A DNA stretch of 64,000 nt from positions 55,822,964-55,886,963 of the forward strand of contig OY720637.1 in the NCBI GenBank assembly GCA_963169105.1, given 5' to 3'. Source of the DNA: Ceriagrion tenellum (Eukaryota; Arthropoda; Insecta; Odonata; Coenagrionidae). The notes under the pieces were generated by a model, which was not told the origin of the DNA, made no database searches, and was given only the letters and a program-made list of their open reading frames with translations. The position numbers were made by a program, and so were the translations under genes. This document shows positions 12,655-23,829 of this stretch, piece after piece (position 1 is the first letter of the stretch; every line of letters begins with the position of its first letter).

Positions 12655-13202
12655 TTTATGTGGTTTGAGCAAAATATAATTTCACCGAGAAATCAATGAA
12701 TTTGGTCTCATTTTTAAGAAAAATATCTCACCCTTCCAAAGAAATAAAAATATCAACTCCATACCGAACTACTTTACGAGATTTTTGACGAAAAATAACA
12801 GCCTTTTACATGGGAATTGGTACGTGTATGCACTCCAGAGAGACCTTATTTAAAAATGGGGAACTTCCTACACCTACATCTCGTCAAAAATTAACAGAGT
12901 GTAATATGTATGTTTTCTCAACCATTGAAAACAAATCATATACTCACCGCAGTAATTTTTTGAACCACAAAAAGTCTTCGGTTTTGAACTAGTTACATAC
13001 AACCGCGTGAAAAAAATGTGTCAAATTAAAGGCTTATATAGACATTTTCCCTCAATTATTAAGAATTTCGAAAAATTATTCAATTGCACCATTAGCAATG
13101 GAATATTTAATTCATGGTTCCTACAGCAGCTGAAATAAAAATGTATAATTCAAATATGGTCTCCATTATGACTAGGGAACTATCTCGCTCACACTACCTT
13201 AA
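12655..13202. mobile_element. MITE family B, copy 1
   Basis: About 550 bp of AT-rich non-coding DNA sharing ordered blocks with 29823-30379 and with 51189-52579: the end motif TGGTTTGAGC, the box AGATTTTTGACGAAAAAT, TTTACATGGGAA, CTCCAGAGAGACCTTATTT, then CTCCATTATGACTAGGGAAC and a closing GCTCACACTACCTTAA. The start and end are inverted versions of one another (consensus TTAAGGTAGNTTGAGC), which marks a non-autonomous DNA element. TTAA stands at most ends and may be target duplication or part of the terminus. Confidence 0.8.
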
Positions 13203-13935
13203 CCAACAAAACTCAGCGAATTTTTTTCATTTTAAAGAAAAGTATTTCTAATATTAAAAATATTTCAGCCACTTGCGTTATTTTACGATACTTTGCCAAT
13301 AAAACTAGCCCTTTTCAATGATCGTTTTCTACAAGATGAGGAAGGCTGTGTGCACAATGACGACATTATAAAATACTGAGCCAATTACGACACAAAGATC
13401 GCTGCCAGTATTTCAGCATTTTCTAAATTGTTCTAAAACATAAGCATATAAATCATTTTAATGTATGTTTGTAAACCCCTAAAATATTCTTTATAAGGCA
13501 GTGTTCACGAAAAATTAGATCAGTTGAAAACCCCAAACAGATATTTCGTTCACCATAAGATGAGACATATAAAATAAATTATTTTCATCCTTAATTTTAC
13601 TTAATTTACGGCATGCTTCTCATAGTTTAGTAATCCAACTGATGAGAAATTAAACTGATGATCTCTTGTTACCCTTAGCTCAGATAATTTTGGGCCTAAA
13701 AGTTTCTTTTCACTATTCGTCCAGTCCCCCATTCCAATCTACCTATCCAATGCGGCAAATTACCCCTGTTGACCGTCACCTCCACAAATAGCCATCTAGT
13801 CATGCGGTTAAAACAACAACAATCCATTTTTTCCTGCGGGGTAGGATAACAGCGGAGAAAGAGCTCGTGGGCCCATGAAAGAAAAGGGATTGGATGCTCG
13901 AGATATTTTTTCTAAGTGCTCTACCGGGTAAGGAA
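13203..13935. other. No gene recognised
   Basis: AT-rich sequence with no exon-like frame and no repeat that I could match in the window. Confidence 0.4.
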
Positions 13936-13939
13936 GATT

Positions 13940-14150
13940 TTATTGAATGTCAGAGAAGCTCCTCCCATTTTCTACTTTTTTCAGGGTTCTATCTCGCTCT
14001 AGAATAGCTCTACCCTTATTCATCCTGTCCGTGAAACCTATCCTCCTTCTTCCTCTTCCTCGCTTACCCAACATCCTTTCCTCCATCATATTCTTGAGCA
14101 ACTCATCGCCCATTGTTACATTCTCCAGCCACCTACTCAGCCGGTCCCGA
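13940..14150 (-). pseudogene. LINE fragment, C-terminal end of an endonuclease-reverse transcriptase
   Basis: On the minus strand a frame reads RLSRWLENVTM, then LLKNMMEERMLGKRGRGRRR and a run ending in NGRSFSDIQ. The combination of a Trp-containing lead-in, a variable leucine segment and the GKRGRGRRR box is the signature of the extreme C terminus of a LINE polyprotein family very common in arthropods. Related fragments occur at 21.2 kb and 30.5 kb. Nothing of the RT domain proper is present, so this is a short truncated relic. The upstream part of the open frame (14160-14329) does not look coding. Confidence 0.65.
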
Positions 14151-14629
14151 ATTTTGCTCGGGTTATTGACACATGAAAAAGAAATTCGTTTCGTTGGTTT
14201 GACAATTTTGAGAGAATGGATGAGAAACTTAAAATGAAACAGATTTATGATTGAAGAGTGAATAATTTTAGGGGAAGGAGCACACAATGGCATGGGCGAA
14301 TGTGGTGGAAATAGAATATAACTTATCACATAATTGCTAAATCCACTAGAATCTTCAGTATCACTTTTATGTCGGGTGTATCACATGAAAATTACCATCT
14401 CTAATAATTACACATGAGTTGATGTCAAGCATTGTGTATGTACGACATCGCAGTATGAAAGTGGCACGAAATAATATCATAGTAAAACATGGGTAGGCCA
14501 GCGTATGAAAGATTCTGACGAACAGGTCCTCTGAATGTTCCCTCCCTTAGCCTCTCCGCCGTCAGAACCTACCCCTCACTTCCCCCACCTAACTGTGTTT
14601 TTCTAAGGGGTATATATAGAATCGGAAAG

Positions 14630-14705
14630 TTATTTTTGTACCTTGATAATGACATAAAGTGTCAAAACCATGGTCGATGTTTATTGAAACAGTATGGAAA
14701 TTGAC
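14630..14705. repeat. Half copy of a palindromic element
   Basis: Contains CTTGATAATGACATAAAG, then GTCAAAACCATGGTCG and TTTATTGAAACAGTATGG, matching in order one arm of the 25336-25538 palindrome. The opposite arm is absent, so this is a solo arm or decayed copy. Confidence 0.55.
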
Positions 14706-15003
14706 TATCGAGATTTCAATTTAACCAGCATGGATATGCGTAGGCCAGGATAAGCATGTGAGTACCAGTGATGTACTTCAAAGAACATACGTACTTCAAT
14801 AATTTGACTAAGTTGAGAAATTGGATGACTGTGTGAAAAAATAATAATGAAATAGTTGTGAATGGTTTGAGAAAAAGGATTGCACCGAGAAAGTCAGTAG
14901 TGAATGTGGTGTATGAAGCTCTTGAGAGTAGGAATACATAGTCTTGAGAGAAAGAGAGCGAGAACGAAGGAAATTATTAATTGAAAAGGAGGTATGCAAG
15001 TAT

Positions 15004-15085
15004 ATACATCTACATGCTACCCAGTAATCCGCCCAATGGGCATGTGGCAGGTGGTGTTATGGCACCAGCCGTATAAGGAATAAGT
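15004..15085 (-). repeat. LINE 3' tail fragment
   Basis: Starts with TACATCTACATGCTACC and continues through the GC-rich tail module (AATCCGCCCAATGGG, GTGGCAGGTGGTG), the same block that follows the RT remnant at 15355-15990. It is a severely 5'-truncated minus-strand copy lying just upstream of the next repeat. Confidence 0.6.
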
Positions 15086-15089
15086 ATTG

Positions 15090-15690
15090 GGAACACCGGA
15101 CGTGCGTGGATGAAGAATAGGCATAAGCAGAAACAAGCCTTCGCCCGAGTTACACTTTTACCAGAGTAAGAGAACGAGAATACTCAACTAGTTCTGACAA
15201 GAGAGTTTTTAAATGCACGAGCTCAGTGCTGATCAAGTACAAAAAACAGCAAAGAACGCTTCACGCCGGAAATAACAGTGAATAATATACCTCGAATGAT
15301 GACAATATTTTACTGTTCCATGGTTCCATGTTTTTCAAGGATAAATAGTGATTACATCTACACACTAACCTGCGAGCCGCCGCATGGGCGTGTGGCGGGG
15401 GTGTTAAGACACCAGCCAGCATGTAAAGATGTAAGGTTTTGGGAGGTGAAATGGTAACGTGTATTATGGCAGTGCATTCAGTGTGTCTCAGTTTCTATTG
15501 TGGTCGCTTATTGTGAGCGGAAAGAACGAGTTTTTGTACCTAACTGTTCGGCAATGTATCTTTCTAATTTTATCACTTCTGATGGTCCTAGAGATGTAGT
15601 GCGTCGTCAAAATAATATTCTCTGAGTCTCCCTAATTCGCACCTGTTCTGAATTTCTCAAACAAACCAAGCCTAGTATGAAGCCTCCGAG
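15090..15690 (-). repeat. Duplicated repeat containing a LINE 3' tail (copy 2)
   Basis: Near-identical in long blocks to 3137-3740, 12 kb away and in the same orientation, starting at CCGGACGTGCG and running through AAACAAGCCTTCG, GAGCTCAGTGCTGATCAAG, the LINE tail near 15355-15420 and its 3' coding remnant. Only small substitutions and short indels separate the copies, including an extra TTCCATGG-like duplication near 15313-15330. Confidence 0.75.
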
Positions 15691-15990
15691 TCTCTAGGGG
15701 CTTCCAACTCAATCCCTCTAAAAGCTGTGAAACTCTAAATATTAGCTCGCAGCCGTTTTTAACGAAGCACGCAGCTTTCCTTTGTATGTTTTTTTGTTAA
15801 ATCTTTCTGTTCAGGGTCCCAAAGGATTGCGGCATATTCGAGGTGAGGCCTCACCAGAGCGAAATAGCACCTCTCGATTACTTCTTCATCCGCGGACCTT
15901 CTTATTATTCGCTTGATAAATCTTTGTTTCTTTAATGCATTGCCGCATATTTTTTTATGTGTGTTCCCCACGATATGTCTGAAGTGAAGA
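15500..15990 (-). pseudogene. Non-LTR retrotransposon RT C-terminal remnant
   Basis: On the minus strand the frame has the RT thumb/connection signature: CYFALVRPHLEYAAILWDP, then after frame changes KAACFVKN, SQLLEGLSWKPLETRRL and YKNSFFPLT. These match the conserved order LVRP.LEYA..WDP ... SV..LL..L.W..LE.RR ... in CR1/Jockey-type LINE reverse transcriptases. At least two frame changes and internal stops are visible, so it is dead. The upstream part begins with TSDISWGTH, the same thumb segment seen at 31.5 kb. The 3' untranslated part continues to a TAGATG-type tail near 15355. Confidence 0.8.
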
Positions 15991-16234
15991 CAATTCCAAG
16001 GGAATTGACATATCTGAATATATTTACTCCAAACAAAGTGTAGATATGGCGTTCATGTGATGACTTGCGCAAAAAGTGTACTGTGGTGTATATATGTAAG
16101 TACAGGGACTATTAAATCAGAGCCATAGTCCTAGTCCTAACAACTATGAGCATCTGGAATTAAGTACTAATTCTTTCCACAACCATTTCACCGATTTCAA
16201 AATTAGGGAGAATTAGGCAAAAAAATCAAGGGAG

Positions 16235-16540
16235 GGGGCATCGGGTCGGTGTGGTGGTTAGAGTACTTGCCTACCACACGGGCGGCCAGGGTTCAAATCC
16301 CTGCAGTGGCGGATGTTTTTCAGAGGAACCCGATCCCTACTTGAGTGTCTTGTGGAGGGCACTTCAAGTGGAGTACTCCGTCTGTCGGATGAGACGTTAA
16401 GCCGTGGTCCCCTTGGCGCCTTTCGTTAAGAGCAGGCTAATGCCGACGCCGGGTTTCTATCCACCCTTCCTCCCTTACCTATCCCCTATGGCGCAAATGA
16501 CCTTAGCCGTCGGTCGCCTCCCAAAATATCCAATCCAATC
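16235..16540 (+). mobile_element. tRNA-derived SINE, plus-strand copy
   Basis: Starts with GGGGCATCGGGTCGG, has an A-box-like GGTTAGAGTACTTG near 16256, a B box GGTTCAAATCC near 16290-16300, the central block GAGACGTTAAGCCGTGG, and a 3' end GGTCGCCTCCC followed by an ATCCAATCC-like tail. It is the same family as 5881-6180. A possible direct repeat TCAAAATTAG lies at about 16198 and 16539, but the left one is about 30 bp outside the expected 5' end, so the duplication is uncertain. Confidence 0.85.
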
Positions 16541-16885
16541 AAAATTAGCTTACAGTATTTAAAGTTGGGAAGGAGCATATAAAAATCCAATTATTGTACT
16601 TAGTAAAGAGAATTTGGCGAACGATCATGCAGAAGACCAGATTCTGCAACGCTTTCCCACAGTTCATTCCGTTAAGCATACTACCAATCTGTTATTTATA
16701 TTTTTACGAAGTATTAAAAAACTTTCACCTAAGAAATGGTAATATTGCAAGGTATATACAAAAAATCATTTCTTTGATTAACGCGGAAAAGGTGAATTCA
16801 TAGTAATACTACCCAAGCCTAATATAAGGCTTTTTCAAAGATACTTTCTCTACACACAGAAAAAAAATATTTATTTTCTCCAGAT

Positions 16886-19696
16886 GATATCAAAATGTTA
16901 AAAAATGCCAGAAAATGTTTTCGGGAGGGGAAAAATTGATTTTTAGGTTTAAGCGACATTGAACTTTTATAAAGTAATCTCCTAGTTATTTATCATATGT
17001 TCAACAGAGATTGATTCATATGTATTTTTATGCATTCATTTGTTAAAAGTTTAGATGTAATCTATGCATAGAATTTAAAAGATATTGAACTTATATTTGG
17101 TAATCTGCAAGTGATGTCTTATGAATATTCCGAAATTGATTATTATGTAAATTAACTGTTTTAAATACTTAAATGTACTCAACAGTCCAAATGTTAAGAC
17201 TCCATGTCTATATTGCATGGTTAAACTAATGATAGCCCCTAAAAAAGTGCATCTCACGGGCCACCTAAATACTTCTTTTTCTATTAAATATTTTCCTTTA
17301 TTGTAAAGCAAATGTTACTGGAATCACTTCAATTTATTTTTCGTTATTTTTTATTTCTCGGTGAATGATATAGGTAAACTTATCTTGGGATACACAAAGG
17401 GTCAACTTTTCCATAATGACCAACGTTTCGGCAAGCATCTCACTCACCATCATAAGGGCTGCCGAAACGTTGGATTTTTATAAACGTTGACCCGGTGAGT
17501 AACCTGAGAAGAATTTACCCATATCATTCGCCGGGAAATAAATAATAATGAGCAATAAATTTAATTTCTCTCAGTAACATTTTCTCTGCAAAATAAGAAA
17601 ATATTTAATAGAAAAAGAAGCATTCAGGTGGCCCTTGAGGTGCACCTGTTAAGGGTCTACCACCAGTTTAGCCATGCAGTCTCAATATTTTGGTTGTTAA
17701 GGACATTTAAGAGTTTAGAACAATTAGATTGCATGATAATCAAAATAGGAAAATATTTAATAGAAAAAGAAGCATTCAGGTGGCCCTTGAGGTGCCCCTG
17801 TTAAGGGTCTACCACCAGTTTAGCCATGCAGTCTCCACATTTTGGTTGTTAAGGACATTTAAGAGTTCAGAACAATTAGATTGCATGATAATCAAAATAG
17901 GAAAATATTTAATAGAAAAAGAAGCATTCAGGTGGCCCTTGAGGTGCACCTGTTAAGGGTCTACCATCAGTTTAACCATGCAGTCTCATTATTTTTGGTT
18001 GTTAAGGACATTTAAGAGTTTAGAACAATTAGATTGCATGATAATCAAAATAGGAAAATATTTAATAGAAAAAGAAGCATTCAGGTGGCCCTTGAGGTGC
18101 ACCTGTTAAGGGTCTACCACCAGTTTAACCATGCAGTCTCCACATTTTGGTTGTTAAGGACATTTAAGAGTTTAGAACAATTAGATTGCATGATAATCAA
18201 AATAGGAAAATATTTAATAGAAAAAGAAGCATTCAGGTGGCACTTGAGGTGCACCTGTTAAGGGTCTACCACCAGTTTAACCATGCAGTCTCAACATTTT
18301 GGTTGTTAAGGACATTTAAGAGTTTAGAACAATTAGATTGCATGATAATCAAAATAGGAAAATATTTAATAGAAAAAGAAGCATTCAGGTGGCCCTTGAG
18401 GTGCACCTGTTAAGGGTCTACCACCAGTTTAACCATGCAGTCTCAATATTTTGGTTGTTAAGGACATTTAAGAGTTTAGAACAATTAGATTGCATGATAA
18501 TCAAAATAGGAAAATATTTAATAGAAAAAGAAGCATTCAGGTGGCCCTTGAGGTGCACCTGTTAAGGGTCTACCACCAGTTTAGCCATGCAGTCTCAATA
18601 TTTTGGTTGTTAAGGACATTTAAGAGTTTAGAACAATTAGATTGCATGATAATCAAAATAGGAAAATATTTAATAGAAAAAGAAGCATTCAGGTGGCCCT
18701 TGAGGTGCCCCTGTTAAGGGTCTACCACCAGTTTAGCCATGCAGTCTCCACATTTTGGTTGTTAAGGACATTTAAGAGTTCAGAACAATTAGATTGCATG
18801 ATAATCAAAATAGGAAAATATTTAATAGAAAAAGAAGCATTCAGGTGGCCCTTGAGGTGCACCTGTTAAGGGTCTACCATCAGTTTAACCATGCAGTCTC
18901 ATTATTTTTGGTTGTTAAGGACATTTAAGAGTTTAGAACAATTAGATTGCATGATAATCAAAATAGGAAAATATTTAATAGAAAAAGAAGCATTCAGGTG
19001 GCCCTTGAGGTGCACCTGTTAAGGGTCTACCACCAGTTTAACCATGCAGTCTCCACATTTTGGTTGTTAAGGACATTTAAGAGTTTAGAACAATTAGATT
19101 GCATGATAATCAAAATAGGAAAATATTTAATAGAAAAAGAAGCATTCAGGTGGCCCTTGAGGTGCACCTGTTAAGGGTCTACCACCAGTTTAACCATGCA
19201 GTCTCAATATTTTGGTTGTTAAGGACATTTAAGAGTTTAGAACAATTAGATTGCATGATAATCAAAATAGGAAAATATTTAATAGAAAAAGAAGCATTCA
19301 GGTGGCCCTTGAGGTGCACCTGTTAAGGGTCTACCACCAGTTTAACCATGCAGTCTCAATATTTTGGTTGTTAAGGACATTTAAGAGTTTAGAACAATTA
19401 GATTGCATAATAATCACAATAGGAAAATATTTAATAGAAAAAGAAGCATTCAGGTGGCCCTTGAGGTGCACCTGTTTAGGGTCTACCATCAGTTTAACCA
19501 TGCAGTCTCAACATTTTGGTTGTTAAGGACATTTAAGAGTTTAGAACAATTAGATTGCATAATAATCAATTTCGGTAAATTCATAAGACAAATCGCTTGC
19601 AGATTACTAAATAAAATTTCAATGTCACTACTTCCTAATCATCATTTCCCCACCCCCGAAAACATTTTCTGTCGTTTATTTTTACATTTTGATATC
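16886..19696. mobile_element. Foldback element with one arm expanded by a satellite
   Basis: The segment is a long imperfect palindrome centred near 17450. Outer ends are GATATCAAAATG (16886) and CATTTTGATATC (ending 19696). Moving inward, both arms share CGAAAACATTTTC, GCAGATTAC, CATAATAATCAATTTCGG, one 152-bp unit, CAGTAACATTT, ATATCATTC, and finally CCAACGTTTCGGCA against TGCCGAAACGTTGG at the centre. The left arm (about 560 bp) has a single diverged copy of the 152-bp unit; the right arm has thirteen. The left arm also carries a partly repeated stretch of about 120 bp absent from the right. No transposase frame is present. A target duplication was not resolved because the ends are self-complementary. 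Best described as a non-autonomous foldback-type element; superfamily unknown. Confidence 0.8.
17585..19570 (+). repeat. 152-bp tandem satellite, 13 units, with 913-bp higher-order period
   Basis: Thirteen head-to-tail units each contain GAAAATATTTAATAG, GCATTCAGGTGGC, GTTAAGGGTCTACCA, AACCATGCAGTCTC and TTTAAGAGTTTAGAACA. Unit variants recur in order: the unit with GTGCCCCTG and GAGTTCAG occurs near 17742 and 18655, and the next one, with an added base in CATTATTTTTGG, occurs near 17988 and 18901, exactly 913 bp apart (6 x 152 + 1). Units 1-4 therefore match units 7-10; units 5 and 11 differ. The first and last units are the most diverged. Each unit opens a 75-residue frame, but the period is not a multiple of three and the frames are artefacts. 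Confidence 0.95.
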
Positions 19697-20225
19697 ACTT
19701 CACTAAGCATCTTCACCGTGCCTAAATTGAAACGGATTGGCGTCATAGGCGTAATATTTTTATTTTTTCCTGCGAAATGTTCTGAAAAACGGAGTTTTTT
19801 GGAATTAGCTCGGAGCATTTTTATAAAAAAAGGACGAATAGGAACCCTAAACAATGAGGAACCATGGAAAGGGGGGAGCGCGTGAGATTGATAAGCCAGC
19901 TCGCAATCAAATCTGCCCGAATGAGGGTGAAATTTAGGGGAGGCTCACGGGTTGAGTGGCCGCGTCAACCGGCGCTTTTGTGTTCCCCCGCGGTGACACA
20001 AGCCAACAGACACCTTGGTGACGTCTGACGGGTCGCGCGCGCCCCCCTCCCCTCTCCAACCTTCTCCACCTCCCTTCCCTCTTCACCCGTTTCTGCATCA
20101 GGGGTTGACAGCTTTGCGTGAATGGAATGGCGGGAGAGGATGACTCTACACCTTAAAGCAACCACGCACACAAACGCACCCCTTCAACCAAAAAAAATGC
20201 CGCTCGAAAACCTTTATACATTATA

Positions 20226-20265
20226 CTTGTCAGTCACCTTTCTGGTGACTGACAAGTTTTTTTTT
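20226..20265. other. Perfect 13-bp hairpin followed by a T run
   Basis: CTTGTCAGTCACC at 20226-20238, a five-base loop TTTCT, and the exact complement GGTGACTGACAAG at 20244-20256, followed directly by nine T. The form resembles an intrinsic terminator or a small structured RNA 3' end, but no gene lies next to it. In this arthropod context it may be the stump of a small palindromic element. Confidence 0.6.
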
Positions 20266-21202
20266 CTTTCATCCTTCTTCCATCACAAGTACATGATAGA
20301 AAAATACGTAGGACAAACAAATACAACTAAATTTTCTCACTCTTAGCAATCTATGCACCTACTAATGAACCAACCGTTTTAGCGCGTTTAGACTTCTGTT
20401 GAATTGTCATAATAGAGATCATGTTCTAATATTATTTTAAAATTTAAACAGTTCTAGCTACTTTGAGTAAATATGATGATATTAATGAAGTAATAACTTT
20501 GTTTCATGAATAACCTTCTTATATTACATCTGCAATGGTTCGTCAGTCAACTTCGTGGAATTTAGAGTACATGTTGAGCAGCCGTCATCTATCGCAAGTA
20601 AATTCTTGAAAAGTTATCTTACTAATGAAATGAAACTTTCTTAGACTTGCTATATCTATGCATCAAATAATGCAGCAACCATGCGTAAAACCCTTTCTGA
20701 TTACAATTTTTGAATATATATGTTTCCTTGAAAGTAATTCGTGTTATTGTTCCTAACACCGGAAATCAAAATACATTGATAGAAAAAAAATTGGGACCAG
20801 CAACATGCTTAAGTTCTGAAAATATTAAAGCCATTGATTTCAACGGGAGTTCATTTTAAAATTGATTACACTTTGTCAAATAAATTTATAGCTACCTTCT
20901 CCTAATTTTGGATTTCCTTATCGTAATTTTTATTGCGCGAAAACTTACCTCCCAGCCTTGCGATCGTTGAGAGGCCGGGTCAACATCAAATGGGCCAGTA
21001 GTCGGCAACCCGCGGCTGGCGATCCACATGTGGCTCTTTGGCCGCTTGAGTGTGGTTCTTCCACAAAATACCATGTGCGGGCCCGCACGTACTCAATTTT
21101 ATCAATAAATATTATCGTTACCAGGCATGATATCAAGTTTTATTCAACGTACCTATAGTTTAACTTACTTAAGACTTAAAACTTTAGTAAATTTTATTAA
21201 GT

Positions 21203-21355
21203 TATTTTTAGGGAGCGTAGTGGAGTGAAAGAAAATGTAGAGACGAGGATTGAGAAAGGTATGTTGATATGGTTTGGATATATAGAGAGGATGAACGAAA
21301 GGAGATAGACGTAACAAGCATACAAGACGAGTGTGGCTAGGAAAGTTGGACGAGC
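21203..21355 (+). pseudogene. LINE fragment, C-terminal region
   Basis: The plus strand reads RSGVKENVETRIEKG, then MLIWFGYIERMNERR, stops, then YKTSVARKVGRAN. This is the recurrent LINE C-terminal block (R.GV.ENV..RI.KG.L.WFGHVERM.ERR ... GRGRPR). One in-frame stop and no flanking RT domain make it a short relic. Confidence 0.65.
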
Positions 21356-22026
21356 AAACGTATATACCTCAATCAGATTGAGGACGTTTTTAGCAAAGTC
21401 CAGCTTAGGATTACCCTAATTAAGTTTTAAAAAAATGTACCTACCTACGTAGCTTAAATTTAAAAAAATTGGCTCCCAGAGGAAATATCACTTGTTGTAC
21501 TGTTGATATTAGGCTCTGTTGACCAATGAGTTTGCCAACCACTGGGATAAGCGATCAATATCTCCATGCATACCCTCGCCTCGAACAAAAAAATTACCAC
21601 TCTTAAGCCTTTTTTTTACACGACTGAGAAGTTTAAAAAAAATCCCAGTCTCCCTCCATCACAAGTATATGACAAAAAATTGGCATTTTAAAAATTAATT
21701 CACATTCCACATGCGCGCTATACCTGTGCAACACTCACGGGTGGCCGGTATGGATCAAAAGAGGTTGAAATCAATGTTATGTGATTTAAAAATTGATCTG
21801 ACCAAATATATCCTCTGCAATTATAAATATATCATACTAAAATGCCATGATCTGAATTAGTAAGGAAAGGGGTAGACTATATTGACGACACAGGGAGGAC
21901 CTTACGCTCGCCGCTTGAAAAATAAATATCCGATCAGTTAAAATAGCTCACGAAGCTCAAAAGTCCACGACGCAGGTGAAATTTAACTTGTTTTGTGATC
22001 AATTCGAGGTTGAATTATATATAAAC

Positions 22027-22468
22027 TAGGGATGAATCGATTCCACTTTTTTTCGATTCCGATTCCGATTCTTTCAATTCGATTGCCGATTCTCGATTCC
22101 GATTCCATCGATTCTTATTCCTAATAACAGGCGAGATAATTATTTACCAGTAGCGTAAGTCTATTACTTAAATTCAAGTATTGGCTTAAATAAAATAACA
22201 AAGACAATTAAATCGCTCAAAAAGTATATTTATTAACAAATAGCAAATATATCCTCAGCTTATTGAGGTAGATAAAAAGTACAAATTGATAGCCACGCCC
22301 AAATTTACTGAGACAAATATGATGTGATAAATGAAATTTGATTTGAATATTTATCTATCTGGAATCCATGGAATCGGAATCGACTTTAGGTGATCGATTC
22401 TCGATACCGATTCTGATCCTGAGAATCGGTGGAATCGAGAATCGACTTTTGGCTTCGAATCATCCTTA
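22027..22468 (+). mobile_element. hAT-type MITE with 8-bp target duplication
   Basis: A 442-bp element bounded by exact 8-bp direct repeats ATATAAAC (22019-22026 and 22469-22476). The ends are TAGGGATGAATCGATTC and, inverted, TAAGGATGATTCGAAG. Both subterminal regions are crowded with GATTCC and ATCGATTC repeats, while the AT-rich core is unique. An inverted copy is at 53240-53654. An 8-bp duplication with short terminal repeats beginning TA(G/A)GGATG is typical of hAT non-autonomous elements. Confidence 0.9.
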
Positions 22469-22476
22469 ATATAAAC

Positions 22477-23828
22477 TAAACATAGGTATCATGAAATTGA
22501 GTATTCAGAGAGATGCACGTTCTCTCACTTCAAAATTCACTGGACAAACTGAGGCAGACGATTCCACTGGGAGATAAACTATAACTTATTGAAGGTTGGA
22601 ACAGAAAAAATCAATGGTCTCCCTCAAACTCTTAATGCTCAATAATTAGCTAGGTTTATTGAGCATATACGATCATCGGCTTTATTATATCTGATACCTT
22701 TATTAATGAAGGGGCGATAAGCTTCCGAAATCAAATCAGCCATCAATATTCCGGTCATACTAAACTAGAGCTATCGAGATTTAAGAATTTGGATAAGAAA
22801 AAAAGTTTGCACTTCAAAAGAGAACTTTAGGGAGTGAAATACTAACAGTCCCACTGTTATGTCAAGCGATAGTGGCTCTATTCTTTTCTGTCATTCGATA
22901 TAAGAAAGTCAAATGGCTCTTAAGAAGTCAATAAATGTCCCAGTTTACTCAGATCTAAATTAATTTCTATCACCGACATTTCTCAAATATTTCAATGGGG
23001 GAAGTTCGGAATAAAAGGTCAAATAACGTAAAATGGCCTTTTTTCCGTCAAAATACCGTGGAAGTTAGAAATTCACCATCAAGCTGATCCCTTCGGGATA
23101 TGCACTGTCAAAAAGCAATGCTCGATGTGCCAGACCTGTAAAACTGACTCTGTTTTAACAATTTCTTCCAAACTGTTCCCTCCTTGCAAGCCTCTTTTGA
23201 TTCGGTGGAATAAATGACTTAATACGCGCTAACCTGTTCTAAAGGTTCCTAATTTTCCTTATCCTAAGAGAATTTTCACCATATTTACACAATAATTTCT
23301 CGATCTAGCTCTTCCTCTCACACCATTCACTCCACTATCAGTAACACTAAAACGCCCGCAGACGTCATTTCGACTCAACCGCCGAGAAAAATAGCAGCTT
23401 TTTTTTTAATTTCACTGTCAAACAAAGTGCAGTTCCCTTTCGTGACTTTACCTATTTCCTCCCTTATACACCGTGTAAAAAGTTGAGACCACTGAGTGTC
23501 AAACTTTTCAAGTTAATAGCAGATTTACTTATAACGACCGAGAGGCGTCAAATCGACTCAGTCATTCAGACAGCTTGAATGAAGGCGATAACAACTTCTG
23601 AGTGCCATAAATTGCAACACATTGTAGAGAAGGAGTATTTTCAATGCATGCTCATCATTCTGATGATGCCACACTGCCTACTTCTAACTCCACTTCCCCT
23701 TGTATCTCCCCCATGCACTCTTATATCAGCTCTCTCTAGATTTATAGCACTTCGAAATTCTGAAGATTCGGGTGATATTGTGGGGAACCATTGTGGGGAA
23801 CTTCAATGATAAATCAAAACACAGAGAA
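22477..23828. other. No gene recognised
   Basis: AT-leaning sequence without exon-like frames or matched repeats. Confidence 0.4.
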
Positions 23829-23829
23829 C

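Larger units (their letters stand above)
19700..22018. other. No gene recognised apart from listed fragments
   Basis: Apart from the hairpin at 20226 and the LINE relic at 21203, I see no gene. A stretch at 19960-20110 is GC-rich. Two short similar pieces with CATCACAAGTA near 20280 and 21660 suggest a small unrecognised repeat. Confidence 0.4.

Noticed and set aside
17585..19570. CRISPR-like array
   Set aside because: There are no distinct spacers; whole 152-bp units are repeated head to tail in a eukaryotic context.
17729..19885. Series of overlapping 75- to 160-residue frames in the 152-bp array
   Set aside because: They repeat with the satellite, read the same unit in more than one frame because 152 is not a multiple of three, and lack any protein motif. 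The array explains them.
20226..20265. Bacterial intrinsic terminator
   Set aside because: Form fits, but the window is clearly eukaryotic and no gene ends there.
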